Assembly (NCBI GenBank): GCA_046351595.1
Contig: JAXLYE010000014.1
Span: 21,563 to 85,562 of the forward strand
Length of the DNA stretch: 64,000 nt
Reading direction: 5' to 3'
DNA from: JAXLYE01 sp046351595
GTDB lineage: Bacteria; Myxococcota_A; Polyangia; Palsa-1104; JAEUJZ01
The notes beneath the pieces are model-generated. The model did not search any database, was not told where the DNA came from, and saw nothing but the letters and a program-made list of their open reading frames with translations. Shown piece by piece: positions 18,852 through 28,326 of the stretch. Numbering within the stretch: the stretch's first letter is position 1; every line of letters begins with the position of its first letter. The translations under genes and the position numbers were made by a program.

Positions 18852-20207
18852 ATGATGACCACCCGTATGTACCCGCCGCAGATCATGATGAGCGTTGAGT
18901 CTCCTCGAAACTCACTGCAGCCCTCGCGCGGTACCGTTCCGCTTGCGGGAGCGCGCCGCGGCGCGCGGCGCCTGGGGGCGCGGGCCGGACTGCTGGCCTG
19001 TCTCGTTGCTGCCCTGGTCGGCGTCGGCGTGGCCGGCGAGGCGAGGGCGCAGAAGAAGGTGACGGTCTTCGAGCCCAAGATCGAGGGCGGCACCCTCTCC
19101 GCCGACGAGCGGCGCGCGCTCGACGGGGCGCTGGCGGATGCGCTGCGCGAGCAGGGCAACTACCAGGTGGTGCCCGCCTACGAGCGCGACGCCATCCTGC
19201 AGGGCGAGAAGGTGACGGCGTGCGAGTCCGCCGACTGCCAGGTGCGCATCGGTCGCGTCCTGGAGTCGACGTACATGCTGCACTACTCGGTCGCGATCAC
19301 CCGCGGCGAGGAGCCGGCCGCCGCCAAGAAGGCGCGCAAGCCCAAGGACGCGGAGCCAGCCCCGGCGGGCGCCGGCACCACGACGTGGAAGTTCACGGCC
19401 AGCCTCTTCAACGTCACGTACATGTCGATGGCCGAGTCGGCGCAGAACAAGGAAGCGACCTGCGCCCAGTGCAGCACCGCCATGGCCGCGCAGAAGCTGA
19501 GCGAGCTGGTGAAGGAGATCGTGCTCGCCGACACCAGCCACGCGCGCGGCATGATGGAGGTCGTCACCGACCCGGCCGAGGGCGTCGAGGTCGTGGTCGA
19601 CGGCGTGCCGGTCGGCTTCACCGGCGGCGGCCCGATGCAGGTCAAGACCTTCGCCGGCCAGCACAAGCTGATCCTGCGCAAGCCCGGCTTCCGCTCCCGC
19701 CAGGAGGTGGTCACCATCCCCGAGGGCAAGGGCACGCCGCTGCCGCCGTTCAAGCTGACCGAGGGCCGGGATCAGGTGGTCATCGTCGTCAACGAGGCGC
19801 GGCGCGGGCCGCGGCCGAAGTGGCGCATCGGGCTCGGCGCGGCGATGCTCGTCGGTGGCCTGGTGACCATGGGCTTCGGCGGTCGCATGCTGTACCTCGA
19901 CGGGCGCTGCACCGAGCCGCCGGTCTCGCCGGCGCAGGAGTGTGACACCGTCTTCAAGACCACCGGCATCGGCGCGGGCCTGACCGCGGGCGGCGGCGTC
20001 GTCGCCCTGGTCGGCCTCAGCCTGCTGGCGTTCCCGGGTCCGAAGCTGCCCAACCAGCAGCCGGCCGAGGAGCCGAATGCGACGCCGGCCCCGACGCCGG
20101 CTCCGGCCAAGTCGGCGACCGGCCGCTCGCGCCCGCGCGCCGCGCTCGACCTGTCGTTGGGGGGTGTCGGCGGCGGCCTCGGCGTGGCCTTCGGCGCTGC
20201 GTACTAG
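18852..20207 (+). CDS. secreted PEGA-domain protein
   Basis: A 451-residue protein. A Met/Pro-rich N-terminus leads into a hydrophobic signal (about 40-65, ending GEARAQ), a first domain (about 65-210) resembling a TolB-like/'CXXC' surface module with a cysteine pair, and a PEGA-like beta-sandwich (about 235-310; VVTDPAEGVEVVVDGVPVG, LILRKPGF). Two membrane-like segments with a Cys-containing loop lie between about 325 and 400. PEGA proteins are common cell-surface proteins in myxobacteria. The start is uncertain: ATGs at 18852, 18867 and 18885 are all possible and none has a strong Shine-Dalgarno. Confidence 0.65.
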   Translation: MMTTRMYPPQIMMSVESPRNSLQPSRGTVPLAGARRGARRLGARAGLLACLVAALVGVGVAGEARAQKKVTVFEPKIEGGTLSADERRALDGALADALREQGNYQVVPAYERDAILQGEKVTACESADCQVRIGRVLESTYMLHYSVAITRGEEPAAAKKARKPKDAEPAPAGAGTTTWKFTASLFNVTYMSMAESAQNKEATCAQCSTAMAAQKLSELVKEIVLADTSHARGMMEVVTDPAEGVEVVVDGVPVGFTGGGPMQVKTFAGQHKLILRKPGFRSRQEVVTIPEGKGTPLPPFKLTEGRDQVVIVVNEARRGPRPKWRIGLGAAMLVGGLVTMGFGGRMLYLDGRCTEPPVSPAQECDTVFKTTGIGAGLTAGGGVVALVGLSLLAFPGPKLPNQQPAEEPNATPAPTPAPAKSATGRSRPRAALDLSLGGVGGGLGVAFGAAY

Positions 20208-20254
20208 CGAGCCGGCGCTCTTTGCCGGTTGCTCTCAATTAAGGGTAGGTAGCC

Positions 20255-21676
20255 ATGAAGCGTCTCGGTTGGCTTGTCCTTGTCCTGGCCTCTGCTTCCT
20301 GCGATGCGCTGTCCTATGAAGCGTCCCTGTTCCCGACGGGAAACAACGATCGCAACTGCGTGCTGAACCCGGGAGTGTGCGGCGCGGATCAGCTCTGCGA
20401 CCCGGTGAAGAAGACGTGCGTCTCGGGCGGCGGCAAGTGCGTGACCAGCCCGGACTGCGTGATGTCCTCGGGTCCGGTCTGCAGCGAGGGCATGTGCAAG
20501 CCCTGCGACTCGACGGTGATGTCCACCGGCGACAAGCAGTGCAGCGACTGGTCGACCGGCCGCAAGGAGCCGATCCTCAAGGCGGTGTGCATCGCCGGCA
20601 CGTGCATGGAGTGCCGCGTCAGCGCCGACTGCAAGCGGCCCGGCCTGACGGTGTGCGACCAGGCCAAGAACACCTGCGTCGGCTGCACCGAGGACAACCA
20701 GTGCCCGGTCTCGCAGATCTGCAAGAAGGATGACTCGGTCCTGGCGACCAGCGACTCGGCCAGCAACATCGGCGACTGCGTGGCGCCGGACGCCGTGGCC
20801 TACGTCAACAAGAACAACGGCTCGTGCTCGGACACCGCGATGGACGCGGGCAGCTCGACCAAGCCGTTCTGCCAGATCCAGAAGGCGATCAGCACGGGCA
20901 AGTCGTACATCCGCGTCCAGGCCGGCACCGACTACGATCCCATCCTCGTCGGCTCGGCGCAGCGCGTGATCATCTATGGCCCGGGCAAGGACACCGCGTC
21001 GATCCTGTCGGCCAAGGTGACGGGCGGGGCGCGGCTGACGCTGCAAGACATCGGCGTCAAGGTGTCGAGCACCAGCCCGGTCTTGACCGCGCTCGTGCAG
21101 TGCGAGCTCGGCTCGTACCTGACCGTGCGCCGCGCGCTGCTGTCGGGTCTGAACGGCAGCACGCCGACCAGCCAGGGCGGCATCATCGCCAACCAGTGCC
21201 AGCGCGTCATCGTCGAGCGCACCAAGATCACGGGCGTCGCCGCCAACGGCATCTTCATCACCGGCGGCAGCGACCACTTCGTGGTGAACAACGCCATCAT
21301 CGGCAGCGGCGCCAACTCGCCGGCGCTCAAGGCCGGCCTGCACATCGGTCCCGGCGTCCAGAGCGGCGTCTTCGCGTTCAACACCCTCACCAACAACCTC
21401 GAGGGTGTGTTCTGCGAGACGCAGACCGTCGCGATCACGGACTCCATCGTGCAGGGCAACGGCGGCACCAACCTGAACGGCTGCTCGAACACGGCGCGGC
21501 TGGTGACGACCGGCGCGATGATCGACACGGCGTTCAACGCCGACCCGAAGATCACCGCGGACGTGATGACCGTCACCGACAAGGCGATGGCCAACCAGCT
21601 GGTCAAGGAAGACTACTTCGGGAACCCGCGGCCGCTCGGTGGCGGCTACGACATCGGGTTCCACGAGTTCAAGTAG
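20255..21676 (+). CDS. Cys-rich lipoprotein with right-handed beta-helix
   Basis: A 473-residue lipoprotein: signal peptide with lipobox SASC (Cys16), four or five Cys-rich modules (about 30-175; e.g. NPGVCGADQLC, CRVSADCKRPG), then a parallel beta-helix (about 200-450) with repeated short strands such as GARLTLQDIGV, ERTKITGVAANGIFITGG and AFNTLTNNLEGVFC. It is probably a surface-exposed adhesin or a polysaccharide-binding protein; no catalytic lyase residues can be assigned. It starts 48 bp after the PEGA gene, so the two may be cotranscribed. Confidence 0.75.
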   Translation: MKRLGWLVLVLASASCDALSYEASLFPTGNNDRNCVLNPGVCGADQLCDPVKKTCVSGGGKCVTSPDCVMSSGPVCSEGMCKPCDSTVMSTGDKQCSDWSTGRKEPILKAVCIAGTCMECRVSADCKRPGLTVCDQAKNTCVGCTEDNQCPVSQICKKDDSVLATSDSASNIGDCVAPDAVAYVNKNNGSCSDTAMDAGSSTKPFCQIQKAISTGKSYIRVQAGTDYDPILVGSAQRVIIYGPGKDTASILSAKVTGGARLTLQDIGVKVSSTSPVLTALVQCELGSYLTVRRALLSGLNGSTPTSQGGIIANQCQRVIVERTKITGVAANGIFITGGSDHFVVNNAIIGSGANSPALKAGLHIGPGVQSGVFAFNTLTNNLEGVFCETQTVAITDSIVQGNGGTNLNGCSNTARLVTTGAMIDTAFNADPKITADVMTVTDKAMANQLVKEDYFGNPRPLGGGYDIGFHEFK

Positions 21677-21782
21677 CCTTCTCCGCCGAGCGGGTCCAGC
21701 CGCGGGCCCCAGAGCGGGCCGTCCCCGCACCCGCTCTCTCCTTCCGGACTCCCTCCCAAACGAACAGACAGACTCTGTGCAC

Positions 21783-21805
21783 AGCCGACTAGCTAGGAGT
21801 CGGCT
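21783..21805. terminator. hairpin between convergent genes
   Basis: AGCCGACT and AGTCGGCT form a perfect 8-bp stem around a 7-nt loop in the gap between the beta-helix gene and the opposing 11-residue-repeat gene. There is no T-run. It could serve both genes. Confidence 0.45.
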
Positions 21806-21832
21806 GCGCGTCTGCCATTCCCGTCGCTGCGG

Positions 21833-22231
21833 CTAGTTACAGCCCGGGAACGAGTTCACGTACTGGATCTTGTAGTCCGGGAACGAGTTCACGATCTGTA
21901 CCTTGTAGTCCGGGAACGACGTCACCTCCTGCCACTTGCCGGGGGAGTCGGGGAAGGACTGCACGCGCTGCACCTTGATGTCCGGGAACGAGGTCACGAC
22001 CTGCACCTTCACGTCCGGGAACGAGGTCACGAACTGGATCTTGCCGTAGAGCTGGCACTTGGACGGCTTGCCCTTGGCGAGCGCCTCCTGGCAGGCCTTG
22101 AGCTCGAGCGCGAAGCGCGCCTTCTTCGCAAGTCCCTGGGCCTGCGCATCGTCGTCGCGGTGCGTCGTCTGCACCTTCCCGAACAGAGTGAGCACGCCGA
22201 GCACCGCGGGGACAACCAGACTCCGTCGCAT
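21833..22231 (-). CDS. secreted protein of six 11-residue repeats
   Basis: A 132-residue protein. The hydrophobic signal (MRRSLVVPAVLGVLTLFG) is followed by a helical segment with two Cys (about 50-65), then six tandem copies of K-[IVW]-Q-x-V-[TNQ]-S-F-P-D-x to the C-terminus, the third carrying a two-residue insertion. The regular alternation predicts a short beta-solenoid or beta-sheet stack. The AGGAGGAA Shine-Dalgarno fixes the ATG at 22231. Two Cys flank the repeat block (one before it, one in the final GCN). The function is unknown. Confidence 0.75.
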   Translation of the reverse strand: MRRSLVVPAVLGVLTLFGKVQTTHRDDDAQAQGLAKKARFALELKACQEALAKGKPSKCQLYGKIQFVTSFPDVKVQVVTSFPDIKVQRVQSFPDSPGKWQEVTSFPDYKVQIVNSFPDYKIQYVNSFPGCN

Positions 22232-22438
22232 GGGTTCCTCCTCGAAAGGACGTCTGCGGCGAGGATACTCGAGTCGGTGCGGCCGCAGCGCAAAAACGCC
22301 CAAGCGCGCGTGCACAAAGGCGCCGCCAAGGTGACCAAGGTTGAGGGCAGGGCAGCGAGCGCCGCAGACCGGCCCAAGCGCGCAGCGGCGACGAAAGAGG
22401 CCCCGATCCGCGGCGCGTGTTACATATGTGCAGAGCCC

Positions 22439-22870
22439 ATGAAGAGCAGCCAGGATCCGTCGAAAGAGCCCCTGCTGCCGCAGGCCGGTGCGGTTCCCTT
22501 CCGCATGGAAGGACAGATCCGGATGTTCTGCCTCATCACGGACAGCAGCGATACGTTCTGGGTGTTTCCCAAAGGGATGATTGACCCGGGGCACACGCCG
22601 CGCACCACCGCGCTCAACGAGGCGTGGGAGGAGGCCGGCGTGCGCGGTCGCCTGCACGCCGAGCCGCTCGGCGCCTATGAGTACAAAAAGGGCACGACGC
22701 GCGCGTCGGTCCTGATGTTCCTCTTGGAGATCGACGAGGTGCTGACGAAGTGGCCGGAGTCGCGCTGGCGCCGCCGCCGCTTCTGCACGGCCGTCGAGGC
22801 GCTCAAGGTGCTCGGTCGGCCCGAGCAGCGCCCGCTGTTCGAGGAAGCGCTGCGGCGGCTCGGCGGGTAG
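22439..22870 (+). CDS. Nudix hydrolase
   Basis: A 143-residue Nudix-fold protein. The box reads GMIDPGHTPRTTALNEAWEEAGV: the EAWEEAG core is intact, but the first Glu is His and the usual Arg-Glu is Asn-Glu. FWVFPKG precedes the box as in diphosphoinositol-polyphosphate/DIPP-like members. It probably hydrolyses a nucleoside diphosphate-linked or inositol pyrophosphate substrate. ATG 22439 is chosen because the fold begins just after it. It converges on the STAND gene (12-bp gap) and is divergent from the repeat protein. Confidence 0.75.
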   Translation: MKSSQDPSKEPLLPQAGAVPFRMEGQIRMFCLITDSSDTFWVFPKGMIDPGHTPRTTALNEAWEEAGVRGRLHAEPLGAYEYKKGTTRASVLMFLLEIDEVLTKWPESRWRRRRFCTAVEALKVLGRPEQRPLFEEALRRLGG

Positions 22871-22882
22871 CGCGGCCGGCGC

Positions 22883-25800
22883 TCAGCAGCGCAGCATCCA
22901 CACGTTGCCGAGGACGTCGCCCGCGAAGATCCAGCCCGCCGCGGCGCGCACCGAGAAGAATCCGGCCGGCGTGCCATGGACCGTCGCCAGGCACTCGCCC
23001 GAGTCCGCGTCCCAGACCTTGAGCGCGCCGTCCCCGCCCGCCGACACGACCCGCCGGCGCCCGTCGGCCGCGATCGGCAGCGCCGCGCACGCGTAGATCG
23101 GCGCGTGGTGCCCGCGCAGCACGTGCAGCGCCTGCCCGCTCGCCAGATCCCAGATCCGCAGCGTCTCATCGCCTGAGGCCGAGACCACGCGCGGCGGATC
23201 GCCGGGGCGCGCGGGCAGCACATCGCACGCGCTGATCCACGCGGTGTGCCCGGCCAGCGTCGAGAGGTGCGCGCCGGTCGCGGCGTCCCACAGCTTCAGC
23301 GTGCTGTCCGCCGACGCCGACAGGACACGCACCGCGCCGCCGCCGGGCTGCGCCGCACCGACGACCATGCAGCGATCCACCGACGCCTTGTGCCCGTGCA
23401 GCACCTGCAGCTGCTGGCCGCTCGCCAGCTGCCAGATGCGCAGGGTCCCGTCGGCGGACGCCGAGACGACGCGCTCGCCGTCGGGCAGCACCGCGCACGT
23501 GGTCACGCTGTCGCTGTGCCCGACCAGGGACTTGAGCTGCTGGCCGGTGCGCGCGTCCCACAGCCGCACCGTGCCGTCCATCGCCGCCGAGAGCACGCGC
23601 GCCTCGCCGCCGCCGGTGTCGGGCAGCGCCGCGCAGCTTGAGACCCAGCCCGAGTGGCCCTGCATCGTCGCCAGCGCCTGCCCGGTCTCGAGGTCCCAGA
23701 CCTTGAGCGTGGCGTCATACGACGCCGAAACCGCGCGCGGCCCGCGCCCCGGCGACTCGGGCAGCACCACGCACTCGTCGACGGAAGCGGCGTGCCCGCT
23801 GAGCGTGCGCAGGTGCCGGCCGGTCGCCACGTCCCACAGCTTCAGCGTCCGATCGCGCGACGCCGACAGCAGCCGCTTCCCGTCGGGCAGGAGCTGCAGC
23901 GCGGTCACGAAGCCCTGGTGCCCGGCGAGCGCGTGCAGGCGCTCGGCCATGTTCAGGTCCCAGACCTTGAGCGTGCCGTCGAGCGAGACCGAGACCGCGC
24001 GGTCCGTGCCCGCGCCCTCGCCGCGGCCGGGCGGAAGGAGCGCGCAGTCGGTGACCCAGCCGGCGTGCCCCTCGCAGACGCCGCGCGTGGTGCCGCCGTC
24101 GAGCTCACTCACCCGCAGCGTGCCGTCGAGCGACGCCGAGAGCAGGCGCCCGCCGGGCAGCTCGGCGCAGGCGCTGACCCCGTCGCCGTGGCCGCGCAGG
24201 GTCGCGCGCAGCGTCAGCGTGCCGTCGCCACCGGGCAGCGCGCCATCGGGCAGCCCAAAGACCTTGAGCGTGCCGTCGAGCGATGCCGTCACCAGCGCCC
24301 CGCTCGACAGCGGCAGCAGCTGGCTCACCGGCAGCGTGTGCATCGCTCCATCGGGCGCCGCGAGCCGCCCGACGAGCCGCCCGTCAGCGGCCCACAGCCG
24401 CAGCTGGCGGTCTTCGCTGGCGGCGACCACGCGCCCGTCGGGCAGCGCCGCCACGGCCAGCACCGCGACGCCGCCCTCGGACAGCGTGAGCAGCGGCGTG
24501 CCGCGCTCGTCCCAGAGCCGCACCCGCCCGTCGGAGCCGCCGGTCAGCAGCCGGCCGTCGGGCCGCGCCCACAGCGTGTGCACCGCGCCGGCGTGGGCGC
24601 GCAGGGTCAGGTGCTCGCGGCCGGTCTGGAGCTCCCAGATCTTCACCACGCCGTCGGCGCCCGCCGAGGCTGCGCGCCGGCCCGGCAGCCGCACCAGCGC
24701 GTGCACGGCGCCGTGGTGACCGGCCGCGGTAAAGCGCGCCCGCGGCGCCCCCGCGAGCGTCCACAGCGCCACCGTGCCGTCGCTGCGCCCGATCAGCACC
24801 GCGGCCTCGGCGTCCGCCTCGGCGGGCAGCACCAGGCAGCGCTGCAGGCCGACCGGCTCGCCGTCGCGGGACGCCCCGCAATCGAGGCTGCGCCACAGCG
24901 CGCTGCCGTCCTGCTGCAGCGGCGACGCCAGGCGCACCGCCGGCAGCCCGCCCGGCCAGCGCAGCCGCGACTCGAGGTCCGCGGCGCTCCAGCCCTGGCA
25001 GAGGAGGCGGTTGTAGAGCAGCCCGGGCATCGCCTCGGGCTCGCGCCGCAGCCAGTACGCCTCGCGCCGCACCGCGCGGCCGAGGTCCTGCACCACCGCC
25101 ACGAGCGCCGCCCGCCCGGCCGCATCGCCGCCGCTCGTCAGCGGGGCGTGCTCGGGAGACAGCGCGTCGGCGGCCTCGCGCAAGAGCGTCGCGACCGACT
25201 CGACCGACAGCTCGCGCGTGGCCAGCGTCAGGAAGCCGACGTCCAAGAGCTGCGCCGCGGCGCCGACCAGATCGCCCGCGAGCAGGCGGTGCACCGGGCC
25301 GTGGCGCAGCGCGTAGCGGCGTATTAAGAGAAGGGGAGGGTTGCTGGCCTCGCCCGTCCGCGGGACGCCGGCGCCGCCGGGCAGCGGCCACGGACACAGC
25401 GCCTCGACGATGGCCTGGTGCGCGGCGAGCTGCTGCTGCGCCCAGTCGGGGCCGGCCTCGCCGCGCAGGAAGTCCCGCAGCGACTCCTGCAGGCGCAGCC
25501 ACGGCGGCACCGGCTCGGGCCCGGGCCGGCTCTCGCCGCTCGTCGGTGGCAGCGGCGCGATCGCCGGCCGCGCCAGCCGCAGCAGCGCGGCCACGTCCGC
25601 CCCGCTGCCCAAAAGCCGCTCCAGCATCGCCGCCGGCAGGGGCGCCCGGGCCGCGTGCAAGAGCGCCAGCCCGCGCCCGACCAGCCCGCCCGCGCCGTTG
25701 GGCAGCACCTGCCAGGTCCGCCACAGCTCGGCCCACAGCGAGCGCAGCCCGCGCGGCACGCGCGCAAGGGTCCGCTGCTCGGGCGGAATCGTCAGGAACA

Positions 25801-26638
25801 GCGCCCGCACCAGCGCGGCGTGCAGCAGGTTGCCGTCGGCGCGCACCGCGGCCTCGCGCCACACCGCCTCGGGCAGGCGCGGCACCAATCGCTCGGCGTG
25901 GTGCTTCCAGAACGCCATCACCGCGGCCTCGCCCTGCCAGCGCGGGTCCTCGAGGTCGACGTCGACGCCGTCGCTCAGCCCGAGCTCGGTCAGCGGCTCG
26001 CGCGAGTCCGCGGCGCACAGCACCGCCACCGCGTCGGGCAGCGGCTGCGGCAAGAGGCGCAAAAGGCGCAGCTCGCCGGCCTCGTCCCCGGGCTCGGGCC
26101 CGCGCACCGCGTCGATGCCGTCGACCACCAGCACCAGGCGCTGCTTGCTCGCGGCCAGCGCGGTCGCGGCCACGCGCGACAAGAGCTCGCACAGGCGCGC
26201 CTCGGGCACGGCCTGCGGATCCCGGCACTCGGGGTACATCGCCTCGATCTGCTCGGCCAGCGCCGTCGCCACCTCGGCGGCCGAGGTCCCCAGCGTCGCC
26301 CCGGCCTCGCGGCGCAGGAACACGTGCGGCACGCGGCGCGCCTCTTGCTGCGGCCGCTTGCCCAGCAGCCGTGACAGCAGGCCCGGCTTGCTCTGGCTCG
26401 ACGGAGGCGGCCCACCGCGCGCGCCCTGCTCGAGATCCTGCACGTACTGCGACAGCAGCGCGCTCTTGCCCCGCCCCGGCTCGCCGCGCAGGCGCACGAC
26501 CTTCTGCGCCTGCTCGAACAGCAGCCGATCGAGCTCGCGCAGCACGCCGTCGCGGCCGAGGCACAGGGCGTGCTCGGCGCGCTCGTCGGGAGGTATCCAG
26601 GCCGGCTGGGGCTGTTGGGAACGGACCGCCTCGCTCAT
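22883..26638 (-). CDS. STAND/NACHT-type ATPase with C-terminal WD40 repeats
   Basis: A 1,251-residue protein. The P-loop NTPase domain comes first (Walker A GEPGRGKS at 52-59; Walker B LVLVVDGID at 168-176), then a helical arm region (about 230-600), then about 14-15 WD40 repeats (about 610-1251) with recurring VVSASxDGTLRIWDL elements. There is no separate N-terminal effector. STAND proteins act as ligand-sensing switches, with the WD40 propellers as sensor. The ATG at 26638 is used; the same frame stays open far upstream across the SPFH gene but is not coding there. It lies 98 bp downstream of the SPFH gene on the same strand, so they are probably cotranscribed. Confidence 0.85.
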   Translation of the reverse strand: MSEAVRSQQPQPAWIPPDERAEHALCLGRDGVLRELDRLLFEQAQKVVRLRGEPGRGKSALLSQYVQDLEQGARGGPPPSSQSKPGLLSRLLGKRPQQEARRVPHVFLRREAGATLGTSAAEVATALAEQIEAMYPECRDPQAVPEARLCELLSRVAATALAASKQRLVLVVDGIDAVRGPEPGDEAGELRLLRLLPQPLPDAVAVLCAADSREPLTELGLSDGVDVDLEDPRWQGEAAVMAFWKHHAERLVPRLPEAVWREAAVRADGNLLHAALVRALFLTIPPEQRTLARVPRGLRSLWAELWRTWQVLPNGAGGLVGRGLALLHAARAPLPAAMLERLLGSGADVAALLRLARPAIAPLPPTSGESRPGPEPVPPWLRLQESLRDFLRGEAGPDWAQQQLAAHQAIVEALCPWPLPGGAGVPRTGEASNPPLLLIRRYALRHGPVHRLLAGDLVGAAAQLLDVGFLTLATRELSVESVATLLREAADALSPEHAPLTSGGDAAGRAALVAVVQDLGRAVRREAYWLRREPEAMPGLLYNRLLCQGWSAADLESRLRWPGGLPAVRLASPLQQDGSALWRSLDCGASRDGEPVGLQRCLVLPAEADAEAAVLIGRSDGTVALWTLAGAPRARFTAAGHHGAVHALVRLPGRRAASAGADGVVKIWELQTGREHLTLRAHAGAVHTLWARPDGRLLTGGSDGRVRLWDERGTPLLTLSEGGVAVLAVAALPDGRVVAASEDRQLRLWAADGRLVGRLAAPDGAMHTLPVSQLLPLSSGALVTASLDGTLKVFGLPDGALPGGDGTLTLRATLRGHGDGVSACAELPGGRLLSASLDGTLRVSELDGGTTRGVCEGHAGWVTDCALLPPGRGEGAGTDRAVSVSLDGTLKVWDLNMAERLHALAGHQGFVTALQLLPDGKRLLSASRDRTLKLWDVATGRHLRTLSGHAASVDECVVLPESPGRGPRAVSASYDATLKVWDLETGQALATMQGHSGWVSSCAALPDTGGGEARVLSAAMDGTVRLWDARTGQQLKSLVGHSDSVTTCAVLPDGERVVSASADGTLRIWQLASGQQLQVLHGHKASVDRCMVVGAAQPGGGAVRVLSASADSTLKLWDAATGAHLSTLAGHTAWISACDVLPARPGDPPRVVSASGDETLRIWDLASGQALHVLRGHHAPIYACAALPIAADGRRRVVSAGGDGALKVWDADSGECLATVHGTPAGFFSVRAAAGWIFAGDVLGNVWMLRC

Positions 26639-26736
26639 GCGCGGCAGCTTATACGGCTTGTCCCTACGGAATGAAATGGAGCATTGAGCAGCGCCCTTCC
26701 CGGTCCAGCACAGGGCGGGCGTCGAGGGCTGGGCCG

Positions 26737-28326
26737 CTAGCGCCGCGGCTCGGGCTTGCTCTCGTCGCTGCGCGGCCCTTGGGACGGCGGAGGCGGCGGC
26801 GGCGCCTGGCTGAGCCGCGCCGGATCGAGCCCGAAGGTCTTGGCCACCGTCAGCACCTGCCCGATCGCCTGCCCGACGAGGTTGAGCGGACCGCCGTCCT
26901 CGCCGCCGCTGAGCTGGGTGTAGTTGATGGTCCCGAAGCTCTGCTTGAAGGCCGAGGCGATGTGCGGCAGCCCCTGCGTGATGAGCTCGCGCAGCGCGCG
27001 GCTCTGGTTGACCAGCGCCTCGATCTCGGCCGCCGCACGCTGCTGCGCGGCCTCGGTCTCGGCCTCCAGGCGCTTGATCTCGGTTTCGCGGCGGCGGTTC
27101 TCCTGCTCGAAGGTCGACTTCTGCTGCGAAAGGCTCAGAGACACCTGCTGCGCCATCTGCTTGCGCGCGGCATCGAGCTCCAGCTTGCGCAGCTCGGCGC
27201 GGTGGCTCTGCTCGGCGAGCTCGACCTCGGTGGCCAGCGTCGACAGCTCGGCCTGCGCCGCGGCGACCCGCTTCTGCTCCTGCAGCTTGAGGTTCGCAAG
27301 CTCGGACTCGAGCCGGTGGTGCAGGCTCTTGGCATCGAGCGCCGCCTTGGACTCGGCCTGCCGCAGCGCGATGCCCTCCTCCAGGAGGATCTTCTTCTTG
27401 GCCATCGCGTCGCGGCGCTCCAGCTCGTCGACGGCGACGCGGGCCTTGGCCTGCTCGGCGCGCAGCTGCTCGGCGGCCTCGCGCTCGGCGGCGTCGGCCT
27501 CGGCCTTGGCCTTGAGCATGCGCGTCTCGCGCTGCGTCTGGATCACGGACTCGGCGGTCTGCCGCTCGGTCAGCGAGCGCGTCTCGGCGACCTTCTGCCC
27601 GCGCGTAAGGTCCGCGAGCTCGGCGCGCATCGCGATCTCGGCGCGGTAGGGCGCCTGCAGGTGCTTGAACACCGAGTCGCTGAGGATCTTTACGTCCTGG
27701 ATCTCGATGGTGTCGATGACCACGCCCCAGCCCTGCTCGGTGCTGTCCTCGGGGCGGCCGGTGCCGGCGACGACCGGCGCGATCTCCTGCATGAGGAACG
27801 TCGCCAGCGCCTCCTTGCGCTGCATCAGGCACTGGTCCAGCGTCAGGTTCGCGATGAGCCGGCGCGAGGCGCCGATGAACATCTCGCGCATGGTGTCGGC
27901 CAGCTTCTCGCTCGCACGCTCGCCGTAGGTGAAGTTGAGCATGCGGTAGGCGATCTCGGGGTGCGCGATGCGGTAGACGGCGATGCCGCTGACCTGCACG
28001 CCGACGCGCTCGCGCGTGATCTGGTCGGCGACGAACTCCAGCTGCTGCAGAGTCGTCGGGATGATGGCCACGGCCTGCCACGGCCACTTCCACACGCGCA
28101 TGCCCTGGCCCGAGCGCCGCAGGTCGATCCGGCCCTCCTTCACAGAGACCAGGAACTCGCTCGGCTTGGCGGTGATGAAGCCCCAGCGCTTGAGCTTCGC
28201 CGGATCCTCGATCGGCTTGCCGCGGCGCCAGCCGTCGTCGTAGCGCGGCGTCACCTCGACGACCGGCGTGCTGCTGCTGGCGACTTCCTTCTTCACGATC
28301 TTCTGCGGCGCGGTGAGGCTGCTCAT
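26737..28326 (-). CDS. SPFH/Band 7 (flotillin-like) protein
   Basis: A 529-residue protein. The SPFH domain (about 40-235) contains QLEFVADQITRERVGVQVSG and the helical GERASEKLADTMREMF. A long Ala/Glu-rich coiled coil (about 245-460) follows, then a Pro-rich tail. There is no N-terminal membrane anchor, unlike most flotillins, so membrane contact would be peripheral or through a partner. ATG 28326 has AAGGAGGA upstream. It is the first gene of an operon with the STAND-WD40 ATPase; it may form an oligomeric scaffold for that ATPase. Confidence 0.82.
   Translation of the reverse strand: MSSLTAPQKIVKKEVASSSTPVVEVTPRYDDGWRRGKPIEDPAKLKRWGFITAKPSEFLVSVKEGRIDLRRSGQGMRVWKWPWQAVAIIPTTLQQLEFVADQITRERVGVQVSGIAVYRIAHPEIAYRMLNFTYGERASEKLADTMREMFIGASRRLIANLTLDQCLMQRKEALATFLMQEIAPVVAGTGRPEDSTEQGWGVVIDTIEIQDVKILSDSVFKHLQAPYRAEIAMRAELADLTRGQKVAETRSLTERQTAESVIQTQRETRMLKAKAEADAAEREAAEQLRAEQAKARVAVDELERRDAMAKKKILLEEGIALRQAESKAALDAKSLHHRLESELANLKLQEQKRVAAAQAELSTLATEVELAEQSHRAELRKLELDAARKQMAQQVSLSLSQQKSTFEQENRRRETEIKRLEAETEAAQQRAAAEIEALVNQSRALRELITQGLPHIASAFKQSFGTINYTQLSGGEDGGPLNLVGQAIGQVLTVAKTFGLDPARLSQAPPPPPPSQGPRSDESKPEPRR

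Noticed and set aside
26639..28093. An upstream extension of the STAND-WD40 reading frame through the SPFH gene, giving a 1,736-residue protein.
   Set aside because: The extension overlaps the SPFH gene in another frame and has no recognisable sequence. The P-loop protein starts naturally at 26638.
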